DNA of 64,000 bases. Source: BOG-908 sp963850605. GTDB lineage: Bacteria; Pseudomonadota; Alphaproteobacteria; Acetobacterales; Acetobacteraceae. The notes beneath the pieces are model-generated. The model was not told where the DNA came from and searched no databases. It saw nothing but the letters and a program-made list of their open reading frames with translations. Positions 8,413 through 16,129 of this stretch are shown here, piece after piece (position 1 is the stretch's first letter; every line of letters starts with the position of its first letter). Location of the stretch: contig CAWKLX010000005.1 of NCBI GenBank assembly GCA_963850605.1, positions 186,001 to 250,000 of the forward strand. The letters are read 5' to 3'. A program made the position numbers and the translations under genes.

Positions 8413-8946
8413 ATGTCTCGCGTAGGCAAATATCCGGTCGATGTGCCGGCCGGCGTCACCATTGCCATTGCGGATGGTATCCTGACCGCGAAAGGCAAAC
8501 TCGGCGAACTTAAGCTGCCGTTGACCGACCATGTTGAGACAACGGTTGATGACGGCAAGGTCTCCGTAAAACCGCGCAGCAACGTGGCGCAGGCGCGGAT
8601 GATGTGGGGCACCACGCGGGCTAACATCGCAAACATGATCAAGGGTGTGTCGACCGGCTACGCCAAGACGATGGAGATCACCGGCACCGGCTACCGTGCG
8701 TCCGTGCAAGGCACGAACCTGGTGATCAATCTGGGGTTCAGCCACGACGTGGTGTATCCTGTACCGGCGGGGATCAAGATCACCACGCCGCGGCCGACGG
8801 CGATCATGGTCGAGGGTGTTGATAAGCGTCAGGTTGGCCAGGTCGCCGCTGAGATACGCGGCTATCGTCCGCCCGAGCCGTATAAGGGCAAGGGTGTCCG
8901 CTACGACAACGAGACGATCCGCCGCAAGGAAGGCAAGAAAAAGTGA
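8413..8946 (+). CDS. rplF: 50S ribosomal protein L6
   Basis: L6 lies near the GTPase-factor binding site. ATG 8413 gives MSRVGKYPVDVPAGVTI, the normal L6 start, after a GAGGAGCG ribosome site. The frame is open further upstream into rpsH, but that stretch is not L6-like. Two L6 repeats are seen, and the C terminus carries RPPEPYKGKGVRY. About 177 residues. Confidence 0.97.
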   Translation: MSRVGKYPVDVPAGVTIAIADGILTAKGKLGELKLPLTDHVETTVDDGKVSVKPRSNVAQARMMWGTTRANIANMIKGVSTGYAKTMEITGTGYRASVQGTNLVINLGFSHDVVYPVPAGIKITTPRPTAIMVEGVDKRQVGQVAAEIRGYRPPEPYKGKGVRYDNETIRRKEGKKK

Positions 8947-9305
8947 GCGCGAAAGTCGATCTTCGGCAGCGCCGGCGCGAGCGCCTGCGTTACCAACTGC
9001 GGCAGAAATCGGTCGGGCGTCCGCGCCTGTCCGTGTTCCGCTCTGGCAAGCATATTTACGCGCAGGTCATCGATGACAGTGCCGGCCGCACGTTGGCCGC
9101 CGCGTCTTCGCTCGATGCGAGCCTGCGCGAGGCGTTGCGGACGGGCGCGGACCGCGAGGCGGCCGGCGCCGTGGGCAAGCTTGTGGCCGAGCGTGCAATG
9201 GCGGCCGGCGTGACGCAGGTCGTGTTCGACCGTGGCGCCTATATCTATCATGGCCGCGTCAAGGCGCTGGCCGAGGCTGCCCGCGAGGGCGGTCTCTCGT
9301 TCTAA
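8943..9305 (+). CDS. rplR: 50S ribosomal protein L18
   Basis: L18 carries 5S rRNA into the large subunit with L5. The start codon is GTG 8943, overlapping the rplF stop (GTGA). The 120-residue protein has RPRLSVFRSGKHIYAQVIDD and ends DRGAYIYHGRVKALAEAARE, both diagnostic. Confidence 0.97.
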   Translation: MSAKVDLRQRRRERLRYQLRQKSVGRPRLSVFRSGKHIYAQVIDDSAGRTLAAASSLDASLREALRTGADREAAGAVGKLVAERAMAAGVTQVVFDRGAYIYHGRVKALAEAAREGGLSF

Positions 9306-9317
9306 GGGGCGCAGGAC

Positions 9318-9923
9318 ATGGCACGTGAAGCCAGAGAAGGCGGCGGCGGGGATCGTGGCCGCAGGGGGCGCGACCGGGAGCAGCCGCGCGAGCGCGACGG
9401 CGGTGACGATCTGGTCGACAAGCTTGTCACCATCAATCGCGTGGCGAAGGTGGTGAAGGGCGGCCGGCGTTTCGCGTTTGCCGCACTCGTTGTGGTAGGC
9501 GACCAGAAGGGTCGTGTAGGCTACGGCGCCGGCAAGGCGCGAGAGGTGCCGGAAGCCATTCGTAAGGCGACGGACCGGGCGAAGCGTACCATGATCCGTG
9601 TGCCTATGAAGGAAGGCCGCACGCTGCACCACGACAGCACCGGGCATTTCGGCGCCGGGCGCGTCATCCTGCGCACGGCGGCGGCCGGCACCGGCATCAT
9701 CGCCGGCGGCCCGATGCGCGCGGTGTTCGAATCGCTTGGGATTGGCGACGTGGTGGCCAAATCGCTTGGCAGCCGTAATCCGCACAACATGGTCAAGGCC
9801 ACGTTTGCGGCGTTGGAAGCGGCGGCCAGCCCGCGCTCAGTGGCCAGCCGTCGTGGCAAGAAGGTGAACGATATTCTGGGCAAGCGCGAGGGTGCGCCGG
9901 CCGAGGCGGTGGCCGATGTCTGA
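9318..9923 (+). CDS. rpsE: 30S ribosomal protein S5
   Basis: S5 acts in decoding fidelity. A charged Gly/Arg-rich N-terminal extension (about 30 residues) precedes the dsRNA-binding core (INRVAKVVKGGRRFAFAALV) and the C-terminal SLGSRNPHNMVKATFAAL. At 201 residues it is longer than the E. coli form. The last eight bases overlap rpmD. Confidence 0.97.
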   Translation: MAREAREGGGGDRGRRGRDREQPRERDGGDDLVDKLVTINRVAKVVKGGRRFAFAALVVVGDQKGRVGYGAGKAREVPEAIRKATDRAKRTMIRVPMKEGRTLHHDSTGHFGAGRVILRTAAAGTGIIAGGPMRAVFESLGIGDVVAKSLGSRNPHNMVKATFAALEAAASPRSVASRRGKKVNDILGKREGAPAEAVADV

Positions 9924-10116
9924 GACGGTGCGCAAAGCGACAGTCCGCGTCACACAGGTCGCCTCGCCGATCGGTCGCAAGCCCGGGCAGCGCGAGACCC
10001 TGATCGGGCTCGGCCTGAACAAAATACGGTCGACCCGCACGCTGGAGGATACGCCCTCGGTGCGCGGGATGATCCGCAAGGTCGCGCATTTGCTGCGCGT
10101 CGAAGAGAGCGTGTGA
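9916..10116 (+). CDS. rpmD: 50S ribosomal protein L30
   Basis: L30 is a small 50S protein. ATG 9916 inside the rpsE end gives MSETVRKATVRVTQVASPIG, followed by IGLGLNKIRSTRTLEDTPSV, the family signature. The 66-residue length is right. The upstream in-frame ATG at 9892 would add non-homologous residues. Confidence 0.96.
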   Translation: MSETVRKATVRVTQVASPIGRKPGQRETLIGLGLNKIRSTRTLEDTPSVRGMIRKVAHLLRVEESV

Positions 10117-10117
10117 G

Positions 10118-10612
10118 ATGACCGAGTCATTGAAGCTGAACCAGCTCCGCGACAATCCCGGCGCGCGGCCGACGTCCAAGCGGCTCGGCCGTGGCATTGG
10201 CTCGGGCAAGGGCAAAACGTCCGGCAAGGGTGTGAAGGGCCAGAAGGCGCGTGAGGGTGTGGCGCTGAACGGGTTCGAGGGTGGGCAGCTGCCGATCTAT
10301 CGCCGGCTGCCGAAGCGCGGGTTTACGAATTTGTTCCGCACGGAGCATGCGCCGGTCAATCTGGGCGATGTGATGAAGGCCCTGGAGGCTGGCCGGCTGA
10401 AAGCTGACGAGCCGATCACTGAGGACAGCCTACGGGCGGCTGGCCTGGTGCGTGGTGGCAAGGCCGGACTGGGCGTGAAGCTGCTGGCGAAGGGTGAGAT
10501 CGGACGGGCGCTGGAGTTTACCGTGACCGGGGCATCGGCGGCGGCGGTTGCTGCGGTCGAGGCGGCGGGCGGGCGTGTTGTTGTCACCAGGGTTGCCAAG
10601 CCGGAAGCATAA
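10118..10612 (+). CDS. rplO: 50S ribosomal protein L15
   Basis: L15 is a late-assembling 50S protein. The 164-residue product begins with the usual basic, glycine-rich tail (KRLGRGIGSGKGKTSGKGVK) and contains GFEGGQLPIYRRLPKRGF. It precedes secY as usual. An ATGA-like junction links it to rpmD. Confidence 0.97.
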   Translation: MTESLKLNQLRDNPGARPTSKRLGRGIGSGKGKTSGKGVKGQKAREGVALNGFEGGQLPIYRRLPKRGFTNLFRTEHAPVNLGDVMKALEAGRLKADEPITEDSLRAAGLVRGGKAGLGVKLLAKGEIGRALEFTVTGASAAAVAAVEAAGGRVVVTRVAKPEA

Positions 10613-10648
10613 GGACGGCTGTTTCCACGGCCGTGCTCTGCTAAGTAT

Positions 10649-10710
10649 CGGGGTCTGGGGCCGACTGGCCCCAGCAGGGTCCAGGGACAGCGTCCCTGGC
10701 CTTCCTTAAG
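10649..10710. repeat. Interspersed palindromic repeat, copy 1
   Basis: The rplO-secY gap holds two perfect 8-bp hairpins in tandem: CTGGGGCC/GGCCCCAG at 10655-10674 (4-base loop) and CCAGGGAC/GTCCCTGG at 10681-10699 (3-base loop). The layout (GGGGC hairpin, short spacer, second hairpin, then a GG-rich run) recurs near 15383 and 27945, so it belongs to a dispersed intergenic family. Confidence 0.7.
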
Positions 10711-10720
10711 GGGAAAGAGC

Positions 10721-12091
10721 ATGGCGTCCGCCGCCGAACAACTAGCCTCCAGCTTCAATCTCAGCACGTTTTCCAAAGCTACTGAGCTTCGCAAGCGCAT
10801 CTGGTTCACGCTGGCGGCGCTGATCGTCTATCGCGTAGGCACCTACATCCCGGTGCCTGGCGTGGATGCGTCCGTGATGGGCGAGATGATGCACCAGCAT
10901 GGCGGCGGTTTCTTGGGCATGTTCGACATGTTCACCGGCGGCGCCCTGGGCCGCATGACGGTGTTCGCGCTCAACATCATGCCGTATATCAGTGCCAGCA
11001 TCATCACCCAGCTGATGACGACGGCCATTCCCACGCTCGAAACCCTGAAGAAGGAGGGGGAGAGCGGGCGGAAGAAGCTGAACCAGTATACACGGTATCT
11101 AACGGTGCTGATCGCGCTGTTCCAGTCCTACGGCATTTCGGTGGGGTTGGAGAGCATGCACGGCAACACGGGGCCGGCGGTGATCGATCCTGGGCTGTTT
11201 TTCCGTGCGTCCTGCGTGATTACGCTGGTCGGCGGCACGATGTTTCTGATGTGGCTTGGTGAGCAGATCACCGCGCGCGGCATCGGCAATGGCACGAGCC
11301 TGATCATCTTTGCGGGAATCGTCGCGAACTTGCCGCATGCGTTGGGAAGCTTGCTGGAGCTGGGCCGTACCGGCGCGCTCTCGCCGGTGTTCATTGTAGC
11401 ATTTCTGATCATCGGTGCTGGGGTGATCGCGTTCATCGTGTTCATGGAGCGGGCGCAGCGGCGCGTGGTGATCCAGTATCCGAAACGGCAGGTGGGCAGC
11501 CGTATGTTTGGCGGTGACAGCACGCACATGCCGCTGAAGATCAACACGGCCGGGGTTATTCCGCCGATCTTCGCCAGCTCCATACTGTTGGTGCCTGTGA
11601 CGATCGCGGGTTTTTCGGCCAACATGACGGCGCCTGCCTGGGTGCCGCATTGGCTCGCCGAGGGTGCCTCCAGCTTCGCCAGCCAACTGGCGCAGGGCCA
11701 GCCGCTCTATATGCTCACGTATGCTGGGATGATCGTCTTCTTCTCCTATTTCTACACGGCCATCGTGTTCAACCCGGAGGAGACCGCGGATAATCTGAAA
11801 AAGTATGGCGGGTTCATCCCTGGCGTGCGGCCGGGTGCCAATACGGCCGGCTATTTCGACAAGATCCTGATGCGCCTGACCACCATTGGCGCGCTGTATT
11901 TGGTGGCCGTGTGCCTGCTGCCGCAGATCCTGATTACCAAGTACAGCCTGCCATTTTATTTTGGCGGCACCAGTTTGATGATTATCGTGTCGGTTACGAT
12001 GGACACGATCACCCAGATGCAGTCGCACCTGATTGCCCATCAGTATGAAGGGCTGATCCGCAAGAACCGGGTGAAAGGGCGGGGGCGTTGA
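10721..12091 (+). CDS. secY: Preprotein translocase subunit SecY
   Basis: SecY is the channel of the SecYEG inner-membrane translocon. The 456-residue protein has ten predicted hydrophobic segments. Conserved blocks are ELRKRIWFTLAALIVYRVGT, the TM2 region (FALNIMPYISASIITQLM) and a C-terminal HQYEGLIRKNR. It sits between rplO and adk, and its stop overlaps the adk TTG start. Confidence 0.98.
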   Translation: MASAAEQLASSFNLSTFSKATELRKRIWFTLAALIVYRVGTYIPVPGVDASVMGEMMHQHGGGFLGMFDMFTGGALGRMTVFALNIMPYISASIITQLMTTAIPTLETLKKEGESGRKKLNQYTRYLTVLIALFQSYGISVGLESMHGNTGPAVIDPGLFFRASCVITLVGGTMFLMWLGEQITARGIGNGTSLIIFAGIVANLPHALGSLLELGRTGALSPVFIVAFLIIGAGVIAFIVFMERAQRRVVIQYPKRQVGSRMFGGDSTHMPLKINTAGVIPPIFASSILLVPVTIAGFSANMTAPAWVPHWLAEGASSFASQLAQGQPLYMLTYAGMIVFFSYFYTAIVFNPEETADNLKKYGGFIPGVRPGANTAGYFDKILMRLTTIGALYLVAVCLLPQILITKYSLPFYFGGTSLMIIVSVTMDTITQMQSHLIAHQYEGLIRKNRVKGRGR

Positions 12092-12765
12092 ATCTGATAC
12101 TGCTGGGTCCGCCCGGCGCGGGAAAGGGCACCCAGGCCAAGCGGCTGGAGCAGAGCGAGGGCATCGCGCAGGTTTCGACGGGGGACATGTTACGCGCGGA
12201 GGTTGCCGCCCGCAGTGCGGTCGGGCTACGGGCTCAGGCCATCATGGAGCAGGGTGCGCTGGTTCCGGATGACCTGATCATCGACATGCTGGGCGCGCGT
12301 GTGCGCCAGCCGGACTGCGCAAAGGGTTTCATCCTGGACGGATTTCCGCGCACCGTGCCGCAAGCGCAGGCGCTGGACGACATGCTGGGCGCCATGGGCG
12401 TGGCGCTGGATGCGGTTGTCGAGTTGCGCGTTGATGACGCAGCCCTGGTGGACCGCATTGCCGGACGTTTTACGTGTGCCAGTTGCGGCACCGGCTATCA
12501 CGATGCGTTCCATCCGACGCGCGTCGAGGGAACATGTGACGTCTGCGGCAGCCACGATTTTATCAGGCGCGCGGACGACCGGCGGGAGACGGTCGCGGCG
12601 CGGTTGGCTGCTTACCACACGCAGACGGCGCCCATCCTACCGCATTACGCGGCTCAGGGGCGGCTGTACACGGTGGACGGCATGGCTGAGATGGCGGCCG
12701 TCACCGCTCAAATCGGTCGTGTGCTATCCGGGCTTCCAGCGAAGGCCCATGTCACGATAAGTTGA
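12088..12765 (+). CDS. adk: Adenylate kinase, zinc-type LID, TTG start
   Basis: Adenylate kinase interconverts ATP, AMP and ADP in the cytoplasm. The P-loop GPPGAGKGT (residues 7-15) and DGFPRT (84-89) are present. The LID has four cysteines, C130-x2-C133 and C150-x2-C153, the zinc-binding form. The start is TTG 12088, overlapping the secY stop (TTGA). The start is supported by the immediate P-loop. Length about 225. Confidence 0.96.
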   Translation: MNLILLGPPGAGKGTQAKRLEQSEGIAQVSTGDMLRAEVAARSAVGLRAQAIMEQGALVPDDLIIDMLGARVRQPDCAKGFILDGFPRTVPQAQALDDMLGAMGVALDAVVELRVDDAALVDRIAGRFTCASCGTGYHDAFHPTRVEGTCDVCGSHDFIRRADDRRETVAARLAAYHTQTAPILPHYAAQGRLYTVDGMAEMAAVTAQIGRVLSGLPAKAHVTIS

Positions 12766-12775
12766 TGACATTGCG

Positions 12776-12804
12776 TTGACAGGGCAGCCGGGGGGGCTTA
12801 AGTG
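12776..12804 (+). promoter_or_regulatory. Probable housekeeping promoter of the alpha operon
   Basis: A perfect -35 hexamer TTGACA (12776-12781) is followed after 17 bases by TAAGTG (12799-12804). The same spacing and the same -10 occur at the groES promoter in this window. It lies just after the adk stop and upstream of rpsM. Confidence 0.55.
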
Positions 12805-12865
12805 CTGCCCTCCGGCGCCGTCCCACCTGGATCGGTGCCTTTAATGCATTTCGGTGGGTCAACCA

Positions 12866-12904
12866 GCCTCGTTTGAGGCCAGATTTGCGTGACGCTTTGC
12901 GTCA
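12866..12904 (+). promoter_or_regulatory. Two hairpins in the rpsM leader
   Basis: GCCTC-gttt-GAGGC (12866-12879) and TGACGC-ttt-GCGTCA (12890-12904) stand side by side, and the second ends five bases before the rpsM Shine-Dalgarno sequence. They could be an autoregulatory leader, as alpha operons often have one, but no known leader class was matched. Confidence 0.4.
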
Positions 12905-12922
12905 GGCCAAGGAGTGACGGGC

Positions 12923-13300
12923 GTGGCGCGTATTGCCGGTGTGAACATTCCGACCAACAAGCGTGTGGTCATCAGTCTTCGCTACATCTACGGCATCGGG
13001 CCGCAGAAGGCGCAGGATATCTGCACCAAGCTCAGCATCCCGGCCGACCGCCGTGTCAACCAGATGAGCGACGACGAGATACTCCGCATCCGCGAGCTCA
13101 TCGACCGCGAGTATCGCGTCGAGGGCGATCTGCGTCGCGAGCAGGCGATGAACATCAAGCGGCTTATGGATCTGGGCTGCTATCGCGGCCTACGCCACCG
13201 CCGCGGTCTGCCGGTGCGTGGCCAGCGCACGCATACAAATGCGCGCACCCGCAAGGGCAAGGCAGTCGCGATCGCCGGCAAGAAGAAGGTGACGAAGTAA
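12923..13300 (+). CDS. rpsM: 30S ribosomal protein S13
   Basis: S13 bridges 30S head and 50S. GTG 12923 gives the standard MARIAGVNIPTNKRV and follows AAGGAG (12909-12914) with 8-base spacing, so it is preferred over the upstream GTG 12914. The C terminus has GLPVRGQRTHTNARTRKG. 125 residues. First gene of the alpha operon here. Confidence 0.97.
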   Translation: MARIAGVNIPTNKRVVISLRYIYGIGPQKAQDICTKLSIPADRRVNQMSDDEILRIRELIDREYRVEGDLRREQAMNIKRLMDLGCYRGLRHRRGLPVRGQRTHTNARTRKGKAVAIAGKKKVTK

Positions 13301-13301
13301 C

Positions 13302-13697
13302 ATGGCTAAGCCGGCAACCGCGGCGCGCACCAAGCGCAAAGAGCGGAAGAACATCATCTCGGGCGTGGCGCACGTCATGGCCTCGTTCAACAACACGATG
13401 GTCACGATAACTGACGCGCAGGGAAACACGATTGCTTGGTCTTCGAGCGGTAGCCAGGGTTTTAAGGGCAGCCGGAAGAGCACGCCGTACGCCGCCCAGG
13501 TGGCGGCCGAAGACGCGGGCAAGAAAGCCCGCGAGCACGGGATGGAGACGCTCGAGATTGAGGTGAGCGGCCCCGGGTCCGGGCGCGAAAGTGCTTTGCG
13601 CGCGCTGCAAACGGTCGGTTTTTCGATCAGCGCTATCCGCGACATGACACCCATCCCGCATAACGGCTGCAGGCCGCGCAAGCGTAGGCGCGTCTAA
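13302..13697 (+). CDS. rpsK: 30S ribosomal protein S11
   Basis: S11 lies on the 30S platform. The 131-residue protein contains AHVMASFNNTMVTITDAQGN and the C-terminal DMTPIPHNGCRPRKRRRV. It starts one base after rpsM and is second in the alpha operon. Confidence 0.98.
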   Translation: MAKPATAARTKRKERKNIISGVAHVMASFNNTMVTITDAQGNTIAWSSSGSQGFKGSRKSTPYAAQVAAEDAGKKAREHGMETLEIEVSGPGSGRESALRALQTVGFSISAIRDMTPIPHNGCRPRKRRRV

Positions 13698-13713
13698 GCA
13701 GACAAGCAGCCTT

Positions 13714-13789
13714 CAGCTCTCAGCTTTCAGTCATTAGAGGCTGCGGCTGGTAGCTTTTTCTGGCGACTGACAGCCGAAAGCTGACAGCT
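13714..13789 (+). repeat. Long imperfect inverted repeat between rpsK and rpoA
   Basis: The left arm at 13714-13732 (AGCTCTCAGCTTTC...AGTC) pairs with the right arm at 13765-13789, whose complement reads AGCTGTCAGCTTTCGGCTG. A seven-base bulge and one mismatch interrupt the stem. It fills most of the 109-base rpsK-rpoA gap and may be a dispersed repeat or an attenuator. No T-run follows, so it is not a clear terminator. Confidence 0.5.
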
Positions 13790-13806
13790 AGGTAAGAGGT
13801 TCTGAA

Positions 13807-14826
13807 TTGGTTATCCAGAGAAACTGGCAGTCGCTGATCAAGCCGGAAAAGCTGGAAGTCGAGCCCGGCACCGATCCGCACCGCATCGCGACCGTGGTCG
13901 CCGAGCCGCTGGAGCGCGGGTTCGGCATGACGCTCGGCAACGCCATTCGCCGCATTCTACTGAGCTCGCTCCAGGGTGCCGCGGTGACCGCGCTGCAGAT
14001 TGACGGCGTGCTGCATGAGTTCAGCTCGGTTGCCGGTGTGCGTGAGGACGTCACCGACATCGTGCTGAATATCAAGCAGCTTGCCCTGCGCATGCATGGC
14101 GAGGGGCCGAAACGCATGACGCTGACCGCCACCGGCCCTGGCGAAGTGCGGGCCGGCCAGATACAGGCCGGGCACGATATCGACATTATGAACCCCGACC
14201 TGGTGATCTGCACGCTGGATGAAGGCGCCAAGCTAGGCATGGAGCTGACAGTGCAGCTCGGCCGCGGCTACGTAGCGGCAGCCGCCAACCGGCCGGAGGA
14301 CGCGCCAATCGGGCTGATCCCGGTGGACGCCATCTACTCGCCGGTGCGGCGCGTGTCCTACAAGGTGGAGCCAACACGTGTTGGTCAGGTGACCGACTAC
14401 GACAAGCTGCTGCTGACGGTGGAGACGAACGGTGCCGTGGGCCCGGAAGATGCGGTAGCCCTGGCCGCGCGCATCTTGCAGGATCAGTTGCGCCTGTTCA
14501 TCAACTTCGATGAGCCGCAGCAGGTTCGTGCCGAGGAGCACCACGACGATCTGCCGTTCAACCGCAATCTGCTGCGCAAGGTTGACGAGCTGGAGCTGTC
14601 GGTGCGGTCGGCGAACTGCCTGAAGAACGACAACATCGTCTATATCGGCGATTTGGTTCAGAAGACCGAGCAGGAGATGCTGCGCACCCCGAATTTCGGG
14701 CGCAAGTCGCTGAACGAAATCAAGGAAGTGCTGACCAATATGGGTCTTGCACTCGGCATGAACGTCTCCGGCTGGCCGCCGGAGAACATCGAAGAACTGG
14801 CCAAGCGCCTTGACGAGCCGTTCTAG
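13807..14826 (+). CDS. rpoA: DNA-directed RNA polymerase alpha subunit
   Basis: Alpha dimerises to start RNA polymerase assembly and contacts activators and UP elements. The N-terminal domain has LERGFGMTLGNAIRRILLSS, and the C-terminal domain has NIVYIGDLVQKTEQEMLRT and KSLNEIKEVLTNMGLALGM. The start appears to be TTG 13807 after TAAGAGG. The 339-residue length is normal. Confidence 0.97.
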   Translation: MVIQRNWQSLIKPEKLEVEPGTDPHRIATVVAEPLERGFGMTLGNAIRRILLSSLQGAAVTALQIDGVLHEFSSVAGVREDVTDIVLNIKQLALRMHGEGPKRMTLTATGPGEVRAGQIQAGHDIDIMNPDLVICTLDEGAKLGMELTVQLGRGYVAAAANRPEDAPIGLIPVDAIYSPVRRVSYKVEPTRVGQVTDYDKLLLTVETNGAVGPEDAVALAARILQDQLRLFINFDEPQQVRAEEHHDDLPFNRNLLRKVDELELSVRSANCLKNDNIVYIGDLVQKTEQEMLRTPNFGRKSLNEIKEVLTNMGLALGMNVSGWPPENIEELAKRLDEPF

Positions 14827-14860
14827 AAGAGTCCGCGACAGCGCCAGAAAAAGCTTTTTG

Positions 14861-14882
14861 CTTCTTTTTCTCGAAAAAGAAG
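14861..14882 (+). repeat. 10-bp palindrome upstream of rplQ
   Basis: CTTCTTTTTC-TC-GAAAAAGAAG is a perfect inverted repeat in the 78-base rpoA-rplQ gap, 22 bases before the rplQ start. It could be an RNA hairpin tuning rplQ expression or a dispersed repeat. A second copy was not seen in this window. Confidence 0.5.
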
Positions 14883-14904
14883 GCCTTCTCTCTTGGAGTA
14901 GATC

Positions 14905-15324
14905 ATGCGTCACGGGGTAGCCGGCCGAAAGCTCGGCGTCACATCAACCCATCGCCTCGCGATGTTTCGCAACATGGCAGTGGCGTTGATCAAGCACGAG
15001 CAGATCACCACCACGCTGCCCAAAGCCAAGGAGCTGCGGCCGGTGGCCGAGCGCCTGATCACCCTGGGCAAGCGCGGCGGCCTTCACGCGCGCCGACTGG
15101 CTTACGCGCAGCTGCGTGACGACGTGATCGTCCGCAAATTGTTCGACACGCTGGCCGAGCGGTATCGCGCGCGTGCCGGCGGTTATACGCGGGTGATGAA
15201 GGCCGGCATGCGGTATGGTGATGCGGCCGATATGGCGGTGATCGAGTTGGTGGATCGCGATCCATCGGCCAAGGGGCAGGATAGCGGACCTCGGCCGGAG
15301 ATGCCGGACTCAGAGGCAGAGTAA
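14905..15324 (+). CDS. rplQ: 50S ribosomal protein L17
   Basis: L17 surrounds the tunnel exit. The 139-residue product begins MRHGVAGRKLGVTSTHR and carries the HEQITTTLPKAKELRPVAER signature. An acidic, Gly/Ser-containing tail of about 20 residues extends past the conserved core. TTGGAG precedes the ATG. Last gene of the alpha operon. Confidence 0.97.
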   Translation: MRHGVAGRKLGVTSTHRLAMFRNMAVALIKHEQITTTLPKAKELRPVAERLITLGKRGGLHARRLAYAQLRDDVIVRKLFDTLAERYRARAGGYTRVMKAGMRYGDAADMAVIELVDRDPSAKGQDSGPRPEMPDSEAE

Positions 15325-15335
15325 CGCACCAAGCA

Positions 15336-15369
15336 AAAAGGCCTGAAGGTGATTTCCTTCAGGCCTTTT
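15336..15369 (+). terminator. Rho-independent terminator of the ribosomal operons
   Basis: A 14-bp perfect stem (AAAAGGCCTGAAGG / CCTTCAGGCCTTTT) with a six-base loop lies 11 bases after the rplQ stop and ends in a T-run. The A/T flanks make it potentially bidirectional. Confidence 0.92.
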
Positions 15370-15382
15370 ACTTTAGGGGAGG

Positions 15383-15427
15383 CCGGGGCTTTGCCCCGGA
15401 CCCGGCCAAAGGCCAGTCTGCCTTTGG
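15383..15427. repeat. Interspersed palindromic repeat, copy 2
   Basis: CCGGGGC-ttt-GCCCCGG (15383-15399) is followed by CCAAAGGC-cagtct-GCCTTTGG (15406-15427). The order and wording nearly match the groEL-groES gap copy near 27945 and resemble the rplO-secY copy. Confidence 0.75.
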
Positions 15428-15433
15428 AAACCT

Positions 15434-15973
15434 TTACTTCGGAGCGTCGGCGGGGGCGGGCGCGCTGGCGTCGGCCGGTGGGGTGGCCGACGCATCTGCT
15501 GGCTTGGCCGCCTTCTTCATGTGATGCGCTTTGTGGTGCATCGGTTCGGTGCCCTTGTCGCCCATATGGGCTTCTTTCTTGGCGGCATCCGGCGTGGCGG
15601 GGGGCGTGAACGGCTTGCCGGTCTTGGCTGCGTTCAGGCTGGCGTCGTTCAGGTCTTCGACGGCCGCATTGCCCGCCTTGGTTGGGGCCAGCTTGCCCTT
15701 GTGCGACATGGAATGGCGCGCCGTGTGCTTTTTCATCGGCTTGGCTTCGGGAGCGGCCGGTGCGGGAGCGGCGGTCGTATCAGCCGGGGCTGCCGGTGCT
15801 GCCTCGGGGGCTGGCATAGGTGCGGGCGCGGGGGCGGCCATTGGTGCTGGTGCCGGCGCGGGCGCTGGGGCGGCCATCGGGGCGGGGGCTGGGGTTTGCG
15901 CCACGGCAGCTACATTCCAGGCGGCGGCGGTCAACGCCAGGATACTTGCTCCAAACAAATTTGTCTTACGCAC
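15434..15973 (-). CDS. Secreted Ala/Pro-rich protein with His/Lys/Met-rich tail
   Basis: Function unknown. GTG 15973 is chosen because a GAGGAG site lies seven bases upstream and the product then begins with a signal peptide (basic VRKTN, hydrophobic ILALTAAAWNVAAV, A-Q-T cleavage region). Residues about 27-75 are low-complexity Ala/Pro repeats (PAPAPAPMAAPAPAP). The second half is basic and rich in His and Met (KKHTARHSMSHKGK; HMGDKGTEPMHHKAHHMKKA). This suggests an exported, wall- or metal-interacting protein of about 179 residues. It is probably unfolded in part. Frame-wide low complexity means homology would be hard to judge. Confidence 0.75.
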   Translation of the reverse strand: MRKTNLFGASILALTAAAWNVAAVAQTPAPAPMAAPAPAPAPAPMAAPAPAPMPAPEAAPAAPADTTAAPAPAAPEAKPMKKHTARHSMSHKGKLAPTKAGNAAVEDLNDASLNAAKTGKPFTPPATPDAAKKEAHMGDKGTEPMHHKAHHMKKAAKPADASATPPADASAPAPADAPK

Positions 15974-16129
15974 GGCCGACACTCCTCTGGTGGGTTGCTC
16001 GCACAGACGCGACCAATCCGGTCGGTGTCCATAACGATGCAGACGTGGATAAGTCGCACGGCAATGACAAGCGTTACACGGGTGCGCTGCGGATTTGTCG
16101 CAGTGTGTGGCTTTGTTGCATAAGGTTGC

